Below, in pieces: positions 52,550 to 63,566 of a DNA stretch of 64,000 nucleotides (its first letter is position 1; every line of letters begins with the position of its first letter). The notes beneath the pieces are model-generated. The model did not search any database. It saw only the letters and a program-made list of their open reading frames with translations, and was not told the origin of the DNA. This DNA is from Styela clava (lineage: Eukaryota; Chordata; Ascidiacea; Stolidobranchia; Styelidae), in contig NC_135258.1 of NCBI RefSeq assembly GCF_964204865.1, positions 5,385,001-5,449,000 of the forward strand. Direction: 5' to 3'. A program made the translations under genes and the position numbers.

Positions 52550-52858
52550 AGAAAAACGTCTGCATCTCCTCTAGGACAAACAAAAAGAAACCTAGCAGTT
52601 TCTGCCAAAGTATCCCAGTGTGTTGATCAATCAGCTCTACTAGCAATATTTCAATCATTACTACTTAGCCATATTCGATATTGTTGTTCAGTCTGCCTTC
52701 ATGGTAATAAAACACTTGTCTCAAAACTGCAGAGTATTTGTAATAATTTTTTAAGAACAGTTTTTTTAAGTGTAGACTCTTACTTCAAATCACTAAATAA
52801 ACCTAAGGTTGAATATATGATGAAATTTGAAATATTATCCCTAGCTCACGACTTATGA
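52550..52858 (+). pseudogene. Non-LTR retrotransposon reverse-transcriptase fragment
   Basis: The open frame ends ...SKVSQCVDQSALLAIFQSLL-type sequence followed by LSHIRYCCSVCLHGNKTLVSKLQ and ICNNFLRTVF, then a stop. The pattern (short Leu-rich helix, S-H/L-x-Y-C, then LxxLQxxxNxxLR) is that of the thumb region following the RT domain in LINE-type elements. The catalytic YADD region is absent, so it is a dead fragment. Clade is not determinable by eye. Confidence 0.6.
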
Positions 52859-55775
52859 AACGGTATTGTGACATGCATGAGTATATTTTTTTTTAAATAT
52901 ATAGGTAGCTGACATACCCGAATGATATTTTCTTTAAATAACTTATCACTTCACGTTGTGTTTTTATCTTTTTCTAGCTGTGATGTCCTTATCATACACG
53001 CTTGGTCCTATGTTTGAGTGGTGGTATAAGTGCAACTAGGCGAACAGTAGAGCTATGTTGGATTCTCCCCTTCAGATTTTAGTTTGCTGTGGGTCATTGT
53101 AATTGGATGTGGTTTTTATATCATTTATGTATGCATGCATGTTATGTTAAGGATTGGTATTGGTGTTTGAGTTGACTTGTTGGCCAAGGTATAGATAGTA
53201 AAATTTTGTGTGTTTTTTTGCATGGTGTGATAAATTTTTCCCGGTCCCAAGCAGAATGTCATCATAGATCATCTATCCATCGCTACCGGTATATAATGAC
53301 AATACATCCCATTTAATCAAACAATTATTTTTTGCCTGTGATAAATAGTTCAGAGCGTTCCCCTTCACCCAATCATTGAAACATCTACTCGCGGTTTTAA
53401 TTTTTGTTTTTCAGGTTACTTCAAAGTGATTAAATGAAGTAAAACACATAAGGAAAAAATCAAAAAAAGACTCCGATATCCTGTGAAATAACAACCTTAT
53501 TCCTATATCCTTGTCTGAAATCAATACCCAAGAATGAAAAACCTCACTTACACTCTTTGTAACCAATTTATTTCCACATCCTACTTTACTTAATTATAGT
53601 AATTTTACTGTTACCGGTAACTTTAATTACTTATTTCAATCTGGACTACAAATTGGCAATAATAGGATCTAATTTGGGGAATGAAATGGTCTGTCTCGCC
53701 CACCTCTTCATGCACCCAATTCTGGCAACTTTGGTTGGGCAACTTGGCATTTGACTCCAACTATAATCAGCTTGGCAATATGTTTTCAATAGAATCTTCC
53801 TTTTATATTTTATTTAACGATTAGAAGATCGATCAATTTGGCAATGGCAACCATTACAAAAATATCAATATGGTGTGGCAAATAATTTTTTTCTTTTCTA
53901 GTATTTATTTATTTTTTTGTTTACCGTATAGTATACCCTAAATTTATCGCGTTTTATTCTTACCCAAATAACTTCTCAGTGGTTGTGTGTGTGTATTTGC
54001 ACCTGCCAACCTTCCAGGCAGCCGCAATTATAAGTAACCAAGAACCAAGTTATCTACTCTTCAGTTTCATCTTGGTTTACTACAAATCCGCGCTGTTTCC
54101 CAATTGCTCCACACCAAAATATAGAAACATAACTAAAAACTTACTCTTGGGACCAGAACTAATATTATGTTGAATGCTTGCAGGGGCATATGAAAATCTG
54201 AGCAGCAAATTAAATTTTGACAATTACTTAACGCCAATTTGTTGTAACACTCAAGAATATTGATGTCTATGGAAAAACAGGTTGTGAGGACACAAAACTT
54301 GTCTTTGTGTAAGCAGGTAGCTGCAAAGCTAATTTCATGGTGGCAAATGCTAGCGACAAAATATGAGAATATAACAATAATTTTGGGTCGGTGTCTATCG
54401 TTTTCAAGATTCCATTGTGCTACGCAACCAGACAGTCATGCACATGAAAACATATTAGATATCCTGGATATATATTTTCGTGAATAACATACATGCGATT
54501 CAATATATACATATACAAGTTTTTCAAAATGCATTGTAACGTAAGAGAACAAATATTTCAACCATTAGTAAACAAACTAAGTTGTATGGTGAAATTACTT
54601 TATCTCATGATTCAAAGTAAGTGTTCTATCTCCATCAATTTCAGTTTAACTGCCACATCTTTAGACAAGCAGTTCTTCAAAATAAGCTTTGAAAGGCAGA
54701 AATATCCATTTCACCAAATGCAGTGGTGTGTGTAGGCCACCACCACTTCAATAGTTCTCCCATTCCACCTCGCTTGAGAGAGAGAAGTGCTCAGATGACA
54801 TCCTGGAGATTCACACTTTACAGCATAATAAGCGATGCATTTTGTTACATAAAAATGTTTTAAGAGTCATTAATTAAACTTCAAAGTCTTGTGTGATCTG
54901 ATCTTGTAATCACTATATTTTGGCACACAGCTTTTAGCTGGCCATTTTTGCTGATAATGCAGTATTCAGCATAAGTAAGTTTTCATATATTCATTCTTTG
55001 GAAGGACCGAGGTCCTACCCGTTTTATTACTCACACCCAGTTACATAAAAATGTTTTAAGAGTCATTAAATAAACTTCAAAGTCTTGTGTGATCTGATCT
55101 TGTAATCACTATATTTTGGCACACAGCTTTTAGCTGGCCATTTTTGCTGATAATCCAGTATTCAGCATAAGTAAGTTTTCATATATGCATTCTTTGGAAG
55201 GACCAAGGTCCTACCCGTTTTATTACTCACACCCCGGGTGAAGGGGTGGGCATGAGATGGTACTCATTCACGCCCTTCACTTCGTACAAAGCCCTGCACA
55301 AGCAGCAATAGATCAATACGTAAGGGACTACTATTTTTGTAGGGACGGGAATCTTTTCGGTTCGGCAATGCCTACCCAATTTATTACACCCTGGGTGAGG
55401 TGGTGGGCATTGCATGCCAACATAGGTAAATCGAATAATCTAACTACTTGGCCATCGCGCCCAAACATATTTTAGTAAAACACAATTTCAAATTACAAAA
55501 TAGGCGAAAGATTTGAAACTATCATTACCATTGTTCCTATGATGTAAGACATATTCATGGTGATTTGCGTTGTTACATCACATGAGCCAATTTGAAATTG
55601 ATAGTTTCAGATATCTTGCTTCACATATTTCATAAATATACAATCAGTCATATTTACAATAGAAATAATAATCTATATACAAAAGATAATGATTGTGTGA
55701 TTCAATTTGAATTTACATTAAAACTTTCTATATTTATCTTGGGAAAGAGGAAAGCAGATATATCGCTCAAGCCAT
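52859..55775. other. Low-information stretch with a tandem duplication
   Basis: No gene supported. It has AT-rich unique sequence, a 196-bp tandem duplication (54844-55235) and a repeat with TTTATTACACCCTGGGTGAGG (about 55371-55415) that recurs near 9247 and 61196. Confidence 0.45.
54844..55235. repeat. Tandem duplication, unit 196 bp, two copies
   Basis: 54844-55039 and 55040-55235 differ at only a handful of positions (for example GACCGAGG / GACCAAGG). Each runs from GTTACATAAAAATGTTTTAA to TTATTACTCACACCC. It is recent by its low divergence. Confidence 0.9.
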
Positions 55776-55995
55776 GGTACTCCTGTAGTATTTGAACGAA
55801 GATGGCGGGCCCCCGGAACGTAGTATATGTGCCAGGCTAGGGTTAGGCCATAATTTCAAACACTAAGGGAGTCACTTGGCTAATCGCCGAACTTGTAATA
55901 GAATTAAAATAAGAAATAAAATTATGGCCTAACCCTAGGATGGTAGACGTACTACGTTACGTTGTGCGTCATCTTGGTTCATACTTCTGCAGCGC
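55776..55995. mobile_element. MITE, family P
   Basis: It starts GGTACTCCTGTAGTATTTGA and ends TACTTCTGCAGCGCC, with AAGATGGCGGGC and GCTAGGGTTAGGCCATAATT inside, and the inverse near the right end. Confidence 0.75.
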
Positions 55996-56652
55996 CTTTT
56001 TATCTAGTTACCAGTCCATGTCAGGTATGAGAATAATTAAGCACAGTACTGCTTCTGAGATTCTGATATCTGGGTATATGCTGATAGCATACTTCATATT
56101 AACCAGGGTGGTCATATAAATTGAAATTGTTAGGCCATAATATGTATGTACGCAAGAATATAGTATCGGTGTGCGCCGTGAGGTAGCTACATAATACCTG
56201 GAATGGTTTAGTAATCTTTATATCAGACATGGACTGAAAAATAGAACAGAGTTCATAACTTGATAGTTTGCCATTCCTCCCTCTCTGCCAGGGTAAATAT
56301 GAGAAACTCCGTCCTATTTATTACAACATCACATTTATCAATCTACTCTAAATTAACTGTAAATTACTACCAGAATATATACATAGAATATGGCAATCCA
56401 AAATTCATAACACTTTTAAATTGCTTAGCTACCAAAAAATCATAGCACCCACTAGTGATACTGAAATTGGAAATCATGAGAGTTACTCAGAATGTCATTT
56501 TTTCTCTAACACAGAATTTAAATTTGTTAAATACTTCTTACATTTAGCTGGCGATTTAATATACATACCAATTCAAATTAAATATTTTCACCAAATTTGA
56601 AAGGGAAAAATATGACAATTTACTATAGTGCCAATCAATACCAAAATAATTT

Positions 56653-56809
56653 GGTACTCCCGAAGTATGTGAACCAAGATGGCGGACATTGAAACCTATA
56701 TATGTACCAGGTTAGGGTTAGGCCATGATTTTATTCAAATTTTTCTTATTTTAGTTTTACTAAGAGTTTGGGGACTAGCCAAGTGCCATCTTGATACTTT
56801 GGGAGTACC
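56653..56809. mobile_element. MITE, family P, internally deleted
   Basis: GGTACTCCCGAAGTATGTGA ... ACTTTGGGAGTACC, with GGTTAGGGTTAGGCCATGAT. The right arm is shortened. Confidence 0.75.
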
Positions 56810-57220
56810 ATCAATTGCATACGTCATCCATAACACGCTATCAAAAATTCCAATATTTCAGTTTGTAACAATACTATTCAAGGTTTCTTTTAGATATACA
56901 GGTATTCATACAGTTTTATAAAAGTTTCTCGAATTGCCAAGTAGCCACATACAGTTTGGTGCCCCCTAAAAGTGTATTGAATGAAGTAAAAAAAAACTAA
57001 ATTAAACACTGATGAAAATAGAAAAATAAATCTTGAGTACCGGTTTCATAAGAAAATTGAATTTGTAACAGGACTTTATGAATACCTTGTATATCTAAAT
57101 CTGATTTGGGTTATACAAACACGCTGACGAAACAGCAAAAAAATAATTTGAGTGGCAAAAATTATAAAAGATATTGACATGATTGTCAAAACATTCGTTA
57201 TTTAACAAAATATGGATAAA

Positions 57221-57527
57221 GTATCGAATTCCCAACCTTTCCCGTGGCCCCCTTTCTGGAGTCTTCTAGCATTCATGAATCCGCTGTTTGTCATTAAAGT
57301 AGTATTTATAGACATAGTGTTATTTTGATTACTCGTAATAGATTCCAAATCCAATTATGTTCAAACAATTCATCTTCAACAAAGTGTGAATACCCTGTAA
57401 AATGACCTTATCAAGCAATGAAACTAGGAAGAACTGTTTTCTTGCAAGGAGGAAAAGTAAAATCAATTTTGCGAACAACTTAAAGACCCCTCGGGGGTCA
57501 TGGGCCCCAGGTTGGGAGCTGATGTGC
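57221..57527. mobile_element. hAT-type MITE, diverged
   Basis: Inverted CCCAACCTTTCCCGTGGCCCC ... GGGCCCCAGGTTGGGAG. Internal sequence resembles the element at 5611-6012 (TATTTTGATTACTCGTAATAG, CAATTCATCTTC). Confidence 0.6.
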
Positions 57528-60376
57528 TAGTTGGTCTCTATAGACCTTCACCACAAAACTAAGCCCATATTTTGAAGCTGCTCAATCAGAATTATATTCC
57601 CAAAAAATTATATAACCGATAATAGATCAATCAGGATTATTAGATTTTCTGTGGTGAAATTTTAGTTTTAAGTTAGGAGTCTGAGTCAAAAACCAAGAGT
57701 CAGAAACAAGGATGTATGGAGTCAAATTTTAAAGTCAAAATTTCCAGACAGCTCTGGTCATGACTCTCTTCCCTCATTTTCTGATGGGAAAAAGCTTCCA
57801 GGATAACGTTTTTCGAACCTTTCTTTTAATCTCGGCTTTAGAAAATGGTTGGAAAATCTATTTTTGTTCGAAAATAAAATTCCCTGGAAACTACAGATAA
57901 CAAACGTCTTTAAAAGGCAAAAACATTAAAAATATAAAAAATAAAAAATGAGAAAATGACTCATGTATGACATAAAATATGCTGTCAAAATAATAAGATG
58001 AAGATGGGGTTGAACCTGTGACACTTTACCATAGTAGTCCATAGCAAAAGTCAATTACAATCTGTATGCAAAATATAAAAAATAGGCACCGCCTATTTAT
58101 AATATCTTCACAGAACCAGGTCAAATTAATATATATAATCAAAGCATATATGTATACTTATAACTAAAATAATGGATACTGATGTCATACATGGGTCATT
58201 TTCAATGAATTCACAGTGTTAAAATAAAGGTATAAGGCACAGTGTTAGAATAAAGCTATGTACAAGACTTTACAAAGATGCGGTGGAATGAACATGAATG
58301 TACACCTTTAATTTGTCATATTCGAAAGAATGATACTGAACTTTCCAAAACTTGAAATTAACAGATTTTTTGCATCTAGCACTTTAAGTTAAAATCGATC
58401 AAATTTTAAGAGATTCTTAGGAGTTATAAATATTCTTAGTAAAAACATAGACTTGTCAAAGTTTACTATCATAAGACTTATAGAATTATTCATTTCATGG
58501 TATCAAGAAAAAATGGCAGATGTTGAAATTTTGAAGAACAGTTTACTTAAAAATATTACAAAGAAATAGGCGCTCTTGAAGCAGATATCTAATCATAGTT
58601 TAAAATAATTTTCAATAAATAGGCCGAGGGTTAAAGCCCATTAAAAGTCACAAGAAAATCAAAAATTTATGTCTTCTTCTATTTCTCAAAACAGCTTTTT
58701 TAAGAATTTTTTGTTTCCGCACTTCATAGAGAATTTTTTTCACGTCTCGGATATAAAAGCTTTTGAAAGAACAAGAAACAAAGGTGATAGGTCAATAGCT
58801 TTCCACCGCATCTACATTTGGAGGGTGAGCGCTGCACAAACATTACATGATAAAATATTATAATGGAGATATTGAATTCAAATATTGACATACAAATTTA
58901 TGAAATTTATATGACCAGAATCTTTTAAACGGTAAAATTATAATGTACTATTCTAATATTGCAAGAAAACACTGTATTTCTCCGGGTATAACACTCACTT
59001 TCATGTTTAAATTTCACCTCCAGAATAAGAGGGTACGTAAAAATCAGACAGAATGTCTGAAATCCCTGGCAAAAAAAAAACCTGCAAAGAAAGAGATGAA
59101 GGAAAACATAATATATGGAAATTGGAACTTTCTGCTAAAATACGCATGTGTATTATTATTATTGGTGCGTGTTATGCAGGGAGAAATACGGTATACCCAG
59201 AATCTAGATAAGTAAGGCTAAATGGGAAAAAATTTCAAAAGGACCGAAAAAGTTTCTAATGTTAAATCAAGTGTCACAAACTATTATTCAAATCTAAACC
59301 AAGATAGATAAAGACTTCATCAGAAGTTTTAATGAGTTAAAAAATGTATATCATCGCATATAAGCTGACCTGAAAGAGCCCTTAAATGGAGAATTTATAA
59401 AAATTCATGACAACCAATCACAGATAGTTATCGCTGTCATAGCATACCAAGCACTGCTTCACGTGTGTGCATGCACACTCTTCAATTAATTTAGTGTAAT
59501 ATCATTTCGTTTTAGTGCAATCAGAGTTATGCACGGCCCATTTAGTTTGGCGGCTTTTTTTTTAGATTTTTAAAATCAGCTTATATGCCAGAGTATACAG
59601 TTATTCAAATTTAGAATTTCAAAAAACAGAAAATCAGTAAGCTTATTATCATGTAATATGTTAGCAGCAAAATACAACAAATATTGAGAATTCAATTCTC
59701 TTTTCCATAACAGCAACACGTAAACAAAGATGTCCAAATCGAATAATATGAAATTTCTGAAGACATTCGATAATTGTATTTTTGAGCATTGAATATATTT
59801 GAAAATATTCTGGAGCACTGGTTCTCAAATTAAGGGGCGCGCCCAACAAGGGTGGTGTAGACAATTTTTTAGATTTGATCCTACCCGCCCTATTTTGGAT
59901 ATTTACATTTCTTTCTTTTGGATATTTAAGTTCCATCCACATGTTTTTAGAATATAACATACTTTTGTCATAGCTATTTTTGAGGTGTGGCACGAGATTT
60001 GACAAATTCTTAAAAAGGGGGGTTGCTTGAAAAGTTTGAGAACCACTGTGATAAAATTGAATTAAAAAAAAAAATGGAAAGTTAAAACAAATAATGAACA
60101 GATTGGCCATTTCATTTTTACAGTCTTCAGAAATTAAAAAAAGGCCTTTTTGATCATGATGTGAAACATCAATTGCTAGAAATTATGCCTTTTCAAATGA
60201 AACTAATCAAAGTCATTCTAAAAATAAAAAATACACTGAATTAATTTTATTCGTTTTGGACATCTCTGCAACACGAAACAATACGGTCACCCTCCATACT
60301 CTAAAAGAAACGATAACACAGTGTCATTGCACAAGTTTTTGTCACAGTGATTGAAAATACGAAAAAAAGAATTTAC
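57528..60376. other. AT-rich stretch, 3' side of the right-hand membrane protein gene
   Basis: It holds one hAT-type MITE (59816-60048) and several acceptor-like sites on the minus strand (near 59755, 59352 and 58838). Short open ends follow these sites; I could not choose a terminal exon. Confidence 0.4.
59816..60048. mobile_element. hAT-type MITE
   Basis: CACTGGTTCTCAAATTAAGG ... AAAGTTTGAGAACCACTG, GC-rich near the left end (GGGGCGCGCCC). No clear target duplication. Confidence 0.7.
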
Positions 60377-60424
60377 CACTATTGCACCAACATTCTGTAC
60401 AGATGGACGTAGTACACGCAGAAT
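60377..60424 (-). CDS. Exon d of the right-hand membrane protein gene
   Basis: Acceptor ttacttattttcag, 16 codons (ILRVLRPSVQNVGAIV), weaker donor GTG|GTAAAT. Phase 0 in and out. The short length makes it the least certain of the four. Confidence 0.5.
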
Positions 60425-63400
60425 CTGAAAATAAGTAATTTCTGGAAATTGTTAAGAAAATTATTTTTATTAAAATATTTATGAAGAGTGAAACGGTTTT
60501 GTTTTTGTTATGACTGAGAATTGCCAATATTTTGCTTATGCCTCATTTTTTCATCACAATGCTCGTGTCTCTCGCTCTATACAGGGCATTTTAAATGCAA
60601 CCACTGCAAGATAAGAAGCTATAATAGCTTGGAATGATCTAAATCAGAGCTACCCAAACTTTTAAGTTCCCGACCCTTTTCAATATATAAAAATTTTCTG
60701 TGACCCCTGTTAGGTCAGCATTGATATGCAAGCGCCTTGCTCAGTCTTACTATCAAAGTCGGCATTACTATGCAGGCTTTTCTGATTCTATGTATTCTCT
60801 CGAAATTGCAAGATTTGTGTTTGGTACTCCCATAGTATGTTTACCAGATTAGGGATTGTTAGGTCATAGTCCTATTCCAATTTTCCTTTTATATCTATTA
60901 CGAGTTCTGGACTTGCCCATGGGTTTTATTCCCTTTAGACATCTTGATGTAAAATAGACGAATAAAAAACTATACCTTCACATCGGTACACACACATTTG
61001 GAGCGCCTTATGTTTTGCGCTAGTTCTAATTATTGTATTTTGAATTAGCTCTAAAAAAAGGGAAATAAATATAGTATATTATAGGAAATGGTGAACTCTT
61101 TGCAACCCCGAAAATTCATTGTGTGCCCCTCAGCGAAGTCGCAAATCCCAGTTTGGGTGGCCCTGATCTAGATCTCTCCTGTTCAGCATTGCTCACCCAC
61201 TTTATTACACCCTGGGTAAGGTAGGGGGCAAAGGATTTGAACCCATGAGTTTTGATTGAACAATTAGTGAACACACAGAAAGAATAAAAAACATACCTCT
61301 GAAGAGATACGTGCTTGGCAATGTTCAGGAACTGGGGGTTTCTTGTTTATGATTGACAGCAATAGCAGTGGAGATAATATTATGATTAGTCCTTCCCCCC
61401 AAACCTGCCAAATTTTTTAAAGATATTGATTAACGGCTTGCCGTGGTGTGGCGCATTGTTGTGTGGAATATGCTCGCCACCGCACCTCTAATTACTCTGC
61501 GTGGGTTCGCAGGTTCAAATCTTATGTGGGGATGGTTATGTGCGAGAGGATTGCTGGACTCCTCGGCGCCATAGGGTAGTTCACGTAACCGCTGGTCAGT
61601 TTCGGTAACACAGCTTAATCACATGGCGAACCACATCTTCTCATCCGATGTCGGTATGGGATTAGTTAGCCAAGTATTAGTATTCGAAAACATAGACTTG
61701 ATGGGAAGGAAGCCGTGACCCACCAGCAGTTTGGTGAACCACCCTAGGACGATGAGGAGTCCAGCAATCTTCCCGTACATTATCGACTTGGAAACCCACG
61801 CATGTCAATCAGGTGCGGTGACGAGCAATCCATTATTTTAATTACCGTAGTAACATTTACTTGTGCTGTGTTAAGTTAAAAGGCCTATTTTTAAGATACT
61901 TATTTTTGAATCATTACAGGCGACTAAAAAAAACCTGTACACGTGGCCACTGATATTTAATGATATGTTAATAGAAATTATTTTTTGGGAACTAAAGTAT
62001 GACCATAAAGCCCTATATCTAGGATTACCATATATATGAAAATAAAAACCAGGACAGATTGGATTGGACAAGCCTTGGTTCGATTTTAAGGCTTAGCAAT
62101 ATTCAACTCATATGAATATTCAATATAATAGATAATTTGAATAATCAGTGATAATGGCCTCCATTAACAAATGAAAATTTTGTATTAATATGGATTAGAA
62201 AATTTCTATATGATGGACATACCGGGGCAGCTTGTCAGAATTGGGAGTGTCCTGGCTAAACCAGGATGTATTGTAATAGGCCTACCTATATCACATTTTT
62301 GAAAACAGATAAAATAGTGAACATATTTCCTATTTTTTTTATTTTTCAATATAAAAATAAAGCTCCCGAAGTATGTGCACCAAGATACTTCGAAAGCGCT
62401 AAAAAATATCTCTCACTTAAACTTACCAGAAGTCTTGAAAGTTGATAATTGTTGCCAGGTGCAGACGCCAAAGAGGCAGTTTCTCCAAGTATCATGGAAA
62501 AATTACTAGAAGATCCTGTTAAAAACATGAATATCGCTGTGAAAGCTAAGTTCTTGATGAGTGAGATTTCTTGGTGTATTTTGTCAACTGGGTTGGATAA
62601 AATACATCAGTTTAAAAATATGCGTAAACGTTGAAATAACATTTCCTCACACTGATGCATAAGAAGCACCAGTTAATTTTAAAAAATTAAACTAACAAAA
62701 ACAAAATTCAGTTTGATTTTCATAAATATCAGCTAATTTTGAAAATTAAGTTTAGCTTTGAGAAATATGGTAAATACCAAGGTACTCCTGAAGTATGCGT
62801 ACCAAGATGGTGGACACCAAAACGTAGTATTTGTACCAGGTTAGGGTTAGGCCATAATTTTATTCCAATTTTTCTTATTTCAGTTCTATTACGAGGTCGG
62901 GAACTAGCCAAGTGACTCTCGTAGTATTTGTACCTGAAATTATGGCCTAACCATAACCCGATATACATACTACATTCCGGTGTCCGTCCTCTTGTTACGC
63001 ATACCCCAGGGGTACCAATACCAAAGCATAAAGATAGCAACAGTCTCTTGGAAGGCGTATTTTTCGTTTTACCAAGCATTGTACGAATGAATTGCATTGT
63101 AAAAAAAATTCTATCAAATTATATAATGAGTCCTCACATATCAACGACTGGTTTGTGTAGAGCAGTTGTACCCAACCTTTAATGGCTCGGGGCCCTTTCA
63201 AACGCTTTTAGCGCTCACGCCCCCCCGTTTGTCATTGCAGTAGAGTATTTTTTTCATTGGTAGATTCCGAATCCCATTAAACAATAAATGCCCAATACCC
63301 TGTGTAAAACACCCTGTGAAATAGCCTCTTAATGAAGGTGAAGTTTCTTTGTAGAGAGAAAAGTAAAATCAATTTTGCACCTAGCAGTGTAGCTCTCGGT

Positions 63401-63566
63401 TGAGAACCGCTTGTATAGACCCTCGTCTGTAATGCAGGAGTGAAAAACTTACCCATTGTCAATGCTCTATCAGATGCTACAGATGAGGCAACATCACTCC
63501 CAGAAGCTCTGATAGCAAGTTCAATTTCGGGAAGTTGGAATCGGAATGGATCTGGGTTTTCATAAG
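60377..63566 (-). CDS. 3' part of a multi-pass membrane protein gene (four exons)
   Basis: Gene-level entry. The exons 63566-63453, 62587-62427, 61404-61297 and 60424-60377 have splice consensus at every end and matching phases (1, 0, 0). They give about 143 residues without a stop. The peptide starts YENPDPFRFQLPEIELAIRA. It has two hydrophobic segments (LAFTAIFMFLTG; GLIIILSPLLLLSII) and then a basic loop (KKPPVPEHCQARISSE, ILRVLRPSVQ). MITEs and an inverted SINE pair lie in the introns, not in the exons, which supports the model. The 5' exons are beyond the window and the 3' end is unresolved. I do not recognise the family. Confidence 0.65.
60645..61165. mobile_element. hAT MITE carrying a nested family Q MITE
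   Basis: Ends CAGAGCTACCCAAACTTTT and CAGTTTGGGTGGCCCTG, flanked by ATCTAAAT / ATCTAGAT (7 of 8). Bases 60823-61007 are an inserted family Q element. The whole lies in the intron between exons c and d. Confidence 0.85.
60823..61007 (-). mobile_element. MITE, family Q, nested
   Basis: GGTACTCCCATAGTATGTTT ... CACACATTTGGAGCGCC. It carries family motifs (GATTAGGGATTGTTAGG, diverged) and interrupts a hAT MITE. Confidence 0.75.
61297..61404 (-). CDS. Exon c of the right-hand membrane protein gene
   Basis: Acceptor aaaatttggcag, exactly 36 codons, donor GAG|GTATGT. The peptide VWGEGLIIILSPLLLLSIIN is a strong membrane helix, followed by KKPPVPEHCQARISSE. Phase 0 at both ends agrees with exons b and d. 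Confidence 0.65.
61436..61836. repeat. Head-to-head inverted pair of SINEs
   Basis: A forward copy (61436-61620: GCCGTGGTGTGGCGCATTG, GTTCGCAGGTTCAAATC, GCGAGAGGATTGCTGGACTC) is followed at once by an inverse copy (61621-61836: TTAATCACATGGCGAACCAC ... GGAGTCCAGCAATCTTCC ... GGTGCGGTGACGAGC). The pair could form a long intronic hairpin. Confidence 0.78.
62427..62587 (-). CDS. Exon b of the right-hand membrane protein gene
   Basis: A branch-like actgat precedes the acceptor ttttatccaacccag. 161 bases follow, with donor CTG|GTAAGT. The first two bases complete a Val codon from exon a. The peptide DKIHQEISLIKN runs into the hydrophobic LAFTAIFMFLTG, then NFSMILGETASLAS and NYQLSRLL. Confidence 0.7.
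62781..63016. mobile_element. MITE, family P, perfect 8-bp target duplication
   Basis: 236 bp: GGTACTCCTGAAGTATGCGT ... ATACCCCAGGGGTACC, flanked on both sides by AATACCAA. It has exactly the same length as the copy at 7354-7589. It lies in the intron between exons a and b. Confidence 0.9.
63163..63412. mobile_element. hAT-type MITE in the intron between exons a and b
   Basis: CAGTTGTACCCAACCTTTAA ... CGGTTGAGAACCGCTT, flanks GTGTAGAG / GTATAGAC (6 of 8). GGGGCCC motifs near the left end as in sibling elements. Confidence 0.65.
63453..63566 (-). CDS. Exon a of the right-hand membrane protein gene
   Basis: Acceptor gctttttgttgttcag, 114 bases, donor ATGG|GTAAGT. The peptide (YENPDPFRFQLPEIELAIRA, then SGSDVASSVASDRALTM) is soluble and Ser-rich. 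It enters with two bases of a split codon and leaves with one. Confidence 0.7.

Noticed and set aside
55257-55475. Open frames around the CACCCCGGGTGAAGGGG segment
   Set aside because: The segment is part of a dispersed repeat (TTTATTACACCCTGGGTGAGG also near 9247 and 61196), and the frames differ between copies.
58669-58830. Plus-strand exon-like frame ending at a GTGAGC donor, and minus-strand ending AHPPNVDAVESY with stop
   Set aside because: Each has one good splice site, but no partner exon in matching phase was found; kept only as a possible 3' end of the right-hand gene.
61500-61535. Possible tRNA gene (GTTCGCAGGTTCAAATC)
   Set aside because: Box B-like sequence is present, but no acceptor stem or anticodon arm can be folded and the segment continues into the SINE body; it is a SINE head.
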